The notes beneath the pieces were generated by a model. That model was not told the DNA's origin. It searched no databases and worked only from the letters and a program-made list of their open reading frames with translations. DNA of 64,000 nt from the NCBI RefSeq assembly GCF_020194175.1, contig NZ_JADYVX010000033.1:1-64000 (forward strand), written 5' to 3'. This document shows positions 61,003 to 64,000 of this stretch, one piece after another. The stretch is from Bradyrhizobium sp. BRP22. GTDB taxonomy: Bacteria; Pseudomonadota; Alphaproteobacteria; Rhizobiales; Xanthobacteraceae. Numbering within the stretch: position 1 is the first letter of the stretch; the number at the start of each line of letters is the position of its first letter. Position numbers and translations under genes: made by a program.

Positions 61003-61659
61003 TCAAGCGGACGCATTGGTCGGTTCCGACATTGTCACCCGGTTCTTTACGCTGGGACGCTCCTGCATCCTCGCCCACCAGGCTTGCAGAGCCTCGCACT
61101 CCGCGGGCACCGGCAGCTTCACGAGCCCCGCAAAGATCAAACCACCGATGACTGTGATGTCGGCCATCGAAAACGACTCGCCGGCGACGAACGGCTGTTT
61201 CCTCAGAACGCGATCGAAGTAGTGCATCCCCTTGAGGGCTTTGTCGCGCTGACGGAAGCCCCACTCGGCGTTCTGATAAATCTCGACGTCGGGTCCAAGC
61301 CCCGGTGTGGCGTGATGGAAATAGACACTAATGGCATCGAGCAGCTCCAGCTCGGCGCGCTTGCTCATCATGTGGATCAAGCCTTTGTCGCGCGGCGTCC
61401 GACCGACGAGCGTGGGGGCGCCATCAAGCGCGTCGAGATATTCGGTAATGGCCGTGCACTCGGCAATGAAGGTGCCGTCGTCGAGTTCGAGTACCGGCAG
61501 CGTGCCTGAGTAGTTCTTGGCGAGGAATTCAGCCTTCTTGTGCTCGCCTTTCCACAGATCGACCGTCACGAACTGGACGCGCGATTGCAGGCCCTTCTCG
61601 GCCAGAGCGATCCGAACGCGAGCCGGATAAGGGCCCGTAGGCCAATCATGAATCTTCAT
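61003..61659 (-). CDS. Glutathione S-transferase family protein
   Basis: The product has 218 residues from ATG 61659, with GAGG 6 bases upstream; ATG 61665 and GTG 61671 are alternatives. The thioredoxin-like domain (KIHDWPTGPYPARVRIALAE) is followed by the GSH-binding LPVLELDDGTFIAECTAI and the helical domain. The N-terminal catalytic Ser/Cys is not obvious (WPTGPYPAR), so the mechanism is uncertain. It is divergent from the TetR gene, which probably represses it. Confidence 0.92.
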   Translation of the reverse strand: MKIHDWPTGPYPARVRIALAEKGLQSRVQFVTVDLWKGEHKKAEFLAKNYSGTLPVLELDDGTFIAECTAITEYLDALDGAPTLVGRTPRDKGLIHMMSKRAELELLDAISVYFHHATPGLGPDVEIYQNAEWGFRQRDKALKGMHYFDRVLRKQPFVAGESFSMADITVIGGLIFAGLVKLPVPAECEALQAWWARMQERPSVKNRVTMSEPTNASA

Positions 61660-61675
61660 CGTCATCCTCACCTAT

Positions 61676-61751
61676 CCTACCTAACACTTGGTAGGTTCGA
61701 ACCATATCGGCCGTGGCTTGCGCGGTCAATACCTATCTGTCACTTGGTAGG
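61676..61751. promoter_or_regulatory. Two TetR-type operator-like sites in the GST/TetR divergent region
   Basis: CCTACC-8-GGTAGG (61676-61695) is an inverted repeat. A second site, ACCTA...GGTAGG (61731-61751), has the same right arm: CACTTGGTAGG occurs exactly at 61685-61695 and 61741-61751, 56 bp apart. Both lie between the start codons at 61659 and 61774. Confidence 0.7.
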
Positions 61752-61773
61752 CAGCAAATCGAGAGGCGGTGAA

Positions 61774-62337
61774 ATGAGTTCAAGTTCCAAGGAAGCCATC
61801 CTGGCGGCCGCCAGACGGACCGCCCAGGCGCGTGGCTACAATGGCTTGAATTTCCGCGATCTCGCGGACGAAGTGGGCATCAAGGCTGCAAGCATCTACC
61901 ATCATTTCCCGAGCAAGGCCGATCTCGGCGCAGCGGTAGCGAAGCGCTATCGGGAGGACACGGCGGCTGCGCTCGATGCCATGTTGGACGAATCTTCGGA
62001 TCCAGTGCGCTGCCTGCGCCAATATCCCGATACGTTTCGCAAGGCGCTCCAGAACGATAATCGCATGTGCCTCTGCAGCTTCATGGCCGCCGAATATGAC
62101 GACCTGCCGGAGCCGGTGAAAAAAGAGGTCCAGGCCTTTGCCGATGTCAATGTGGCGTGGCTGAGCAGGATCCTGTCTGCTGCGGGCGTGGTCCGTGCGG
62201 AGGAGAGCGAACCGCGCGCTCGCGCCATCTTCGCCGCCATTGCCGGCGCTCAGCTCTTGGCGAGGAGCCGTTCGGACATCTCACTCTACGACGCGCTGAT
62301 CGGCAGCTATCGCGCGGCGGGTCTCCTGCCGGCATAG
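61774..62337 (+). CDS. TetR-family regulator
   Basis: The product has 187 residues from ATG 61774, with GAGAGG upstream. The N-terminal HTH is clear (GLNFRDLADEVGIKAASIYH, then HFPSKADLG). The C-terminal ligand domain carries Cys in NRMCLCSFMAAEYD, which may sense electrophiles. It lies divergent to the GST gene with two operator-like sites between, so it most likely represses both. Confidence 0.93.
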   Translation: MSSSSKEAILAAARRTAQARGYNGLNFRDLADEVGIKAASIYHHFPSKADLGAAVAKRYREDTAAALDAMLDESSDPVRCLRQYPDTFRKALQNDNRMCLCSFMAAEYDDLPEPVKKEVQAFADVNVAWLSRILSAAGVVRAEESEPRARAIFAAIAGAQLLARSRSDISLYDALIGSYRAAGLLPA

Positions 62338-62653
62338 GCGGTGCAAATCTTCCATGGTCAATGTGCGGCATGGAGGCCCAGCGAACACTGCCCGCGCTTG
62401 CGTCGAAAACCGCGACTGGTTTCGCGTCACCTCTTGCGCGCCACAATATAAAGACGGTTGTCGTTGCCTCTCGTTGCGTGACTTTCAGTAGCAAGAATGT
62501 CGAAGTGCCTCGCAGCACAGTCGCCTCCTGGTGATCTATCTTATTGATAAATAACGATATAGATCGTCAACTTGCGCGGCTATTGGCGGCAAATGGCGGG
62601 CCGCGAACAATGAAGATGGGCACTATGTCTGGACCATAGCCACCTAAAGCACG
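62338..62653. other. 316-bp spacer between convergent genes
   Basis: It lies between the TetR gene (plus) and the MFS gene (minus). A 62-bp AT-rich segment at about 62530-62570 (ATCTTATTGATAAATAACGA) stands out in composition. No gene or terminator hairpin was recognised. Confidence 0.45.
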
Positions 62654-63976
62654 CTATGGCTCTCTCATGAGCGAGCTGATCCGTTCGGCATCCTCTGTCG
62701 TCGCCGGATCGCAGGTCGCCATGCTGAGGCGTATCTGGCCCTGTGGGCAGTCAAGGCTGAGGCCTTCCTGACTGCGTTTCACGATGAAAACAGCCACGAT
62801 CGCCGCCGCCAAGCCTGAGGCCGCGCCGACGCCAAGCGCCCAACGCGGCCCAAAATGGTTGGCCACCCAGCCAACGATCGGCGCCCCGATCGGCGTTCCC
62901 CCGAGCGCGACGCCGACGCGTAGCGCCATCACTCGCCCGCGCATAGCGGGCTCGGTCGAAAGCTGCATCAGGCTATTTGTCGTATTCGTGAAGGTCAGCG
63001 CAGCTACACCGATGACGACGAGCGCGGCGGCGAAAAACCAGTAGCCCGGCGCGACGGCGGCCAGCGTGCAGCCGATCCCGAAGACCGCGGCACCTATCAG
63101 CAGCAAGCCGAACCGCGGCCTGTCGCGGCCGGCGCCCAACAGCGCACCCGCCACGGTGCCGATCGCCATGAGCGACGACAACAGGCCGTAGCCGCGCACA
63201 TCGGCGTGGAAGACGCTGACCGCCATGGTCGAGATGAAGATCGGGAAGTTCAGGCCGAAGGTCCCGATCAGGAACAGCATGATGAGGATCGCCTTGAGGT
63301 CCGGACGTCCCCTTACATAGCGAACCCCCTCGGTGAAGCTGCCTCTTGCCCGGTGCGCCCTTGCATTGGGATGAAGCTCGGAAACGCGCAGGAAAGCGAG
63401 CGAGATCAGCACCGCGACAAAAGAGGCGCCGTTGACCAGAAAGGCCCAGCCGGTCCCGATCGCGGCGATGAGGACACCGGACACGGCCGGTCCGATCATC
63501 CGCGCGGCGTTGAACGAGGTTGAATTGAGCGCCACCGCGTTGTGCAGGTCGTCATCCCCGACCAATTCCGCGACGAAGGTCTGACGCACCGGCGCGTCGA
63601 ACGCCGCAGCACAGCCGAACAGAAAAGCGAAGACGTAAACCTGCCAGAGCTGGACAGTGCCGGCGAGGGTGAGCGCCCCGACCGCCAGAGCGAGGGCCCC
63701 CATCGTCGCCTGCGTGGCGATCAGCAGCTTGCGCTGGTTGAAATGGTCGGCGGCGAAGCCGGTCCAGGGCAGCAGAAGCAACTGCGGCCCAAACTGCAGC
63801 GCCATGACCAGCCCGACGGCGGACGCGTCGTGATGGGTCAGCTGGGTGAGCACCAGCCAGTCCTGGGCCGTCCGCTGCACCCAGGTGCCGACATTGGAGA
63901 CGAAGGCGCCGCCGGCCCAGACCCGATAGTTGAATCCTCGCAGAGACCGGAAGACGCCCGAGACGAGGGCCTTCAC
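62654..63976 (-). CDS. MFS transporter (MFS_3/EntS-like)
   Basis: The product has 440 residues from GTG 63976. The frame is open to the window edge (63999), so the true start may lie outside. Hydrophobic segments number about twelve. The start FNYRVWAGGAFVSNVGTWVQ and the segment GFAADHFNQRKLL (MFS motif A-like) match the MFS_3 group of exporters. The C-terminal ~35 residues are hydrophilic and hold two Cys (LDCPQGQIRLSMATCD). It probably exports a small molecule or drug. Neighbouring genes do not identify the substrate. Confidence 0.88.
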   Translation of the reverse strand: MKALVSGVFRSLRGFNYRVWAGGAFVSNVGTWVQRTAQDWLVLTQLTHHDASAVGLVMALQFGPQLLLLPWTGFAADHFNQRKLLIATQATMGALALAVGALTLAGTVQLWQVYVFAFLFGCAAAFDAPVRQTFVAELVGDDDLHNAVALNSTSFNAARMIGPAVSGVLIAAIGTGWAFLVNGASFVAVLISLAFLRVSELHPNARAHRARGSFTEGVRYVRGRPDLKAILIMLFLIGTFGLNFPIFISTMAVSVFHADVRGYGLLSSLMAIGTVAGALLGAGRDRPRFGLLLIGAAVFGIGCTLAAVAPGYWFFAAALVVIGVAALTFTNTTNSLMQLSTEPAMRGRVMALRVGVALGGTPIGAPIVGWVANHFGPRWALGVGAASGLAAAIVAVFIVKRSQEGLSLDCPQGQIRLSMATCDPATTEDAERISSLMREP

Positions 63977-64000
63977 GAGAGCTCTGGCGTGTTGCCGCCA

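Noticed and set aside
60557..61222. 221-residue plus-strand frame before and over the GST gene
   Set aside because: Much of it is antisense to the GST and the rest has no pattern; codon use is poor.

Overview
The window looks like chromosomal DNA of an alphaproteobacterium of the Bradyrhizobium group (Nitrobacteraceae). The evidence is high GC codon use throughout, ROSE-type heat-shock control, FixJ-family regulators, an flbT-linked flagellin, and several families of short palindromic intergenic repeats that also give the typical 'AGLDPAIH...' false N-terminal extensions. No rRNA, tRNA, CRISPR array, phage or complete insertion sequence was seen.

Layout. 0.1-9.3 kb is housekeeping: a J-domain protein divergent from BolA, a CorC/HlyC-type protein, aroB-aroK with overlapping ends, a 48-residue membrane protein, a XerD-type recombinase, accA and an L,D-transpeptidase lipoprotein. 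9.3-12.4 kb is a repeat-rich stretch of small genes with two decayed toxin-antitoxin loci: vapB with a frameshifted vapC, and brnA with only the tail of brnT. 12.4-22.7 kb holds an RND-type adaptor, a caspase-fold protein that has lost both catalytic residues and is divergent from an unrecognised 573-residue protein, a secreted nuclease-like protein, an LssY_C protein, a class V aminotransferase, an S9 peptidase and a flavin reductase. 22.8-26.9 kb is a sugar-acid operon: IlvD/Edd dehydratase, RraA-like protein, aldehyde dehydrogenase.

27-39 kb is a signalling and motility region. It contains a hybrid histidine kinase, a convergent FixJ-type regulator, PilZ-cheR-cheY-like genes, flbT, a flagellin, two tandem Crp/Fnr paralogues and an orphan LuxR-type regulator whose N-terminus resembles a FixL dimerisation domain without the phospho-accepting histidine. 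Seven or eight 16-20 bp dyads built on GTA-N4-TAC lie at promoter-like positions in front of the regulators, the chemotaxis operon and the flagellin. I read these as the operator set of the local LuxR/FixJ-type proteins, and this is the most promising candidate here for an undescribed regulatory system.

39.4-43.5 kb carries small hypothetical genes, an Hsp20 gene behind a ROSE thermometer and a GH13 enzyme. 43.6-57.7 kb is catabolic and detoxifying: acetoacetyl-CoA synthetase, an MhqD/MhqO-like pair with a divergent LysR, an isochorismatase-family hydrolase divergent from a GlxA-type regulator with 21-bp-spaced direct repeats, two quinone oxidoreductases, an AraC regulator, an acyl-CoA synthetase, a branched-chain-type binding protein and an acyl-CoA dehydrogenase. 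58-64 kb holds a DUF2336 protein, a csaA remnant, a NitT/TauT-type binding protein, a GST divergent from a TetR regulator with two operator-like sites, and an MFS transporter whose gene reaches almost to the window end.
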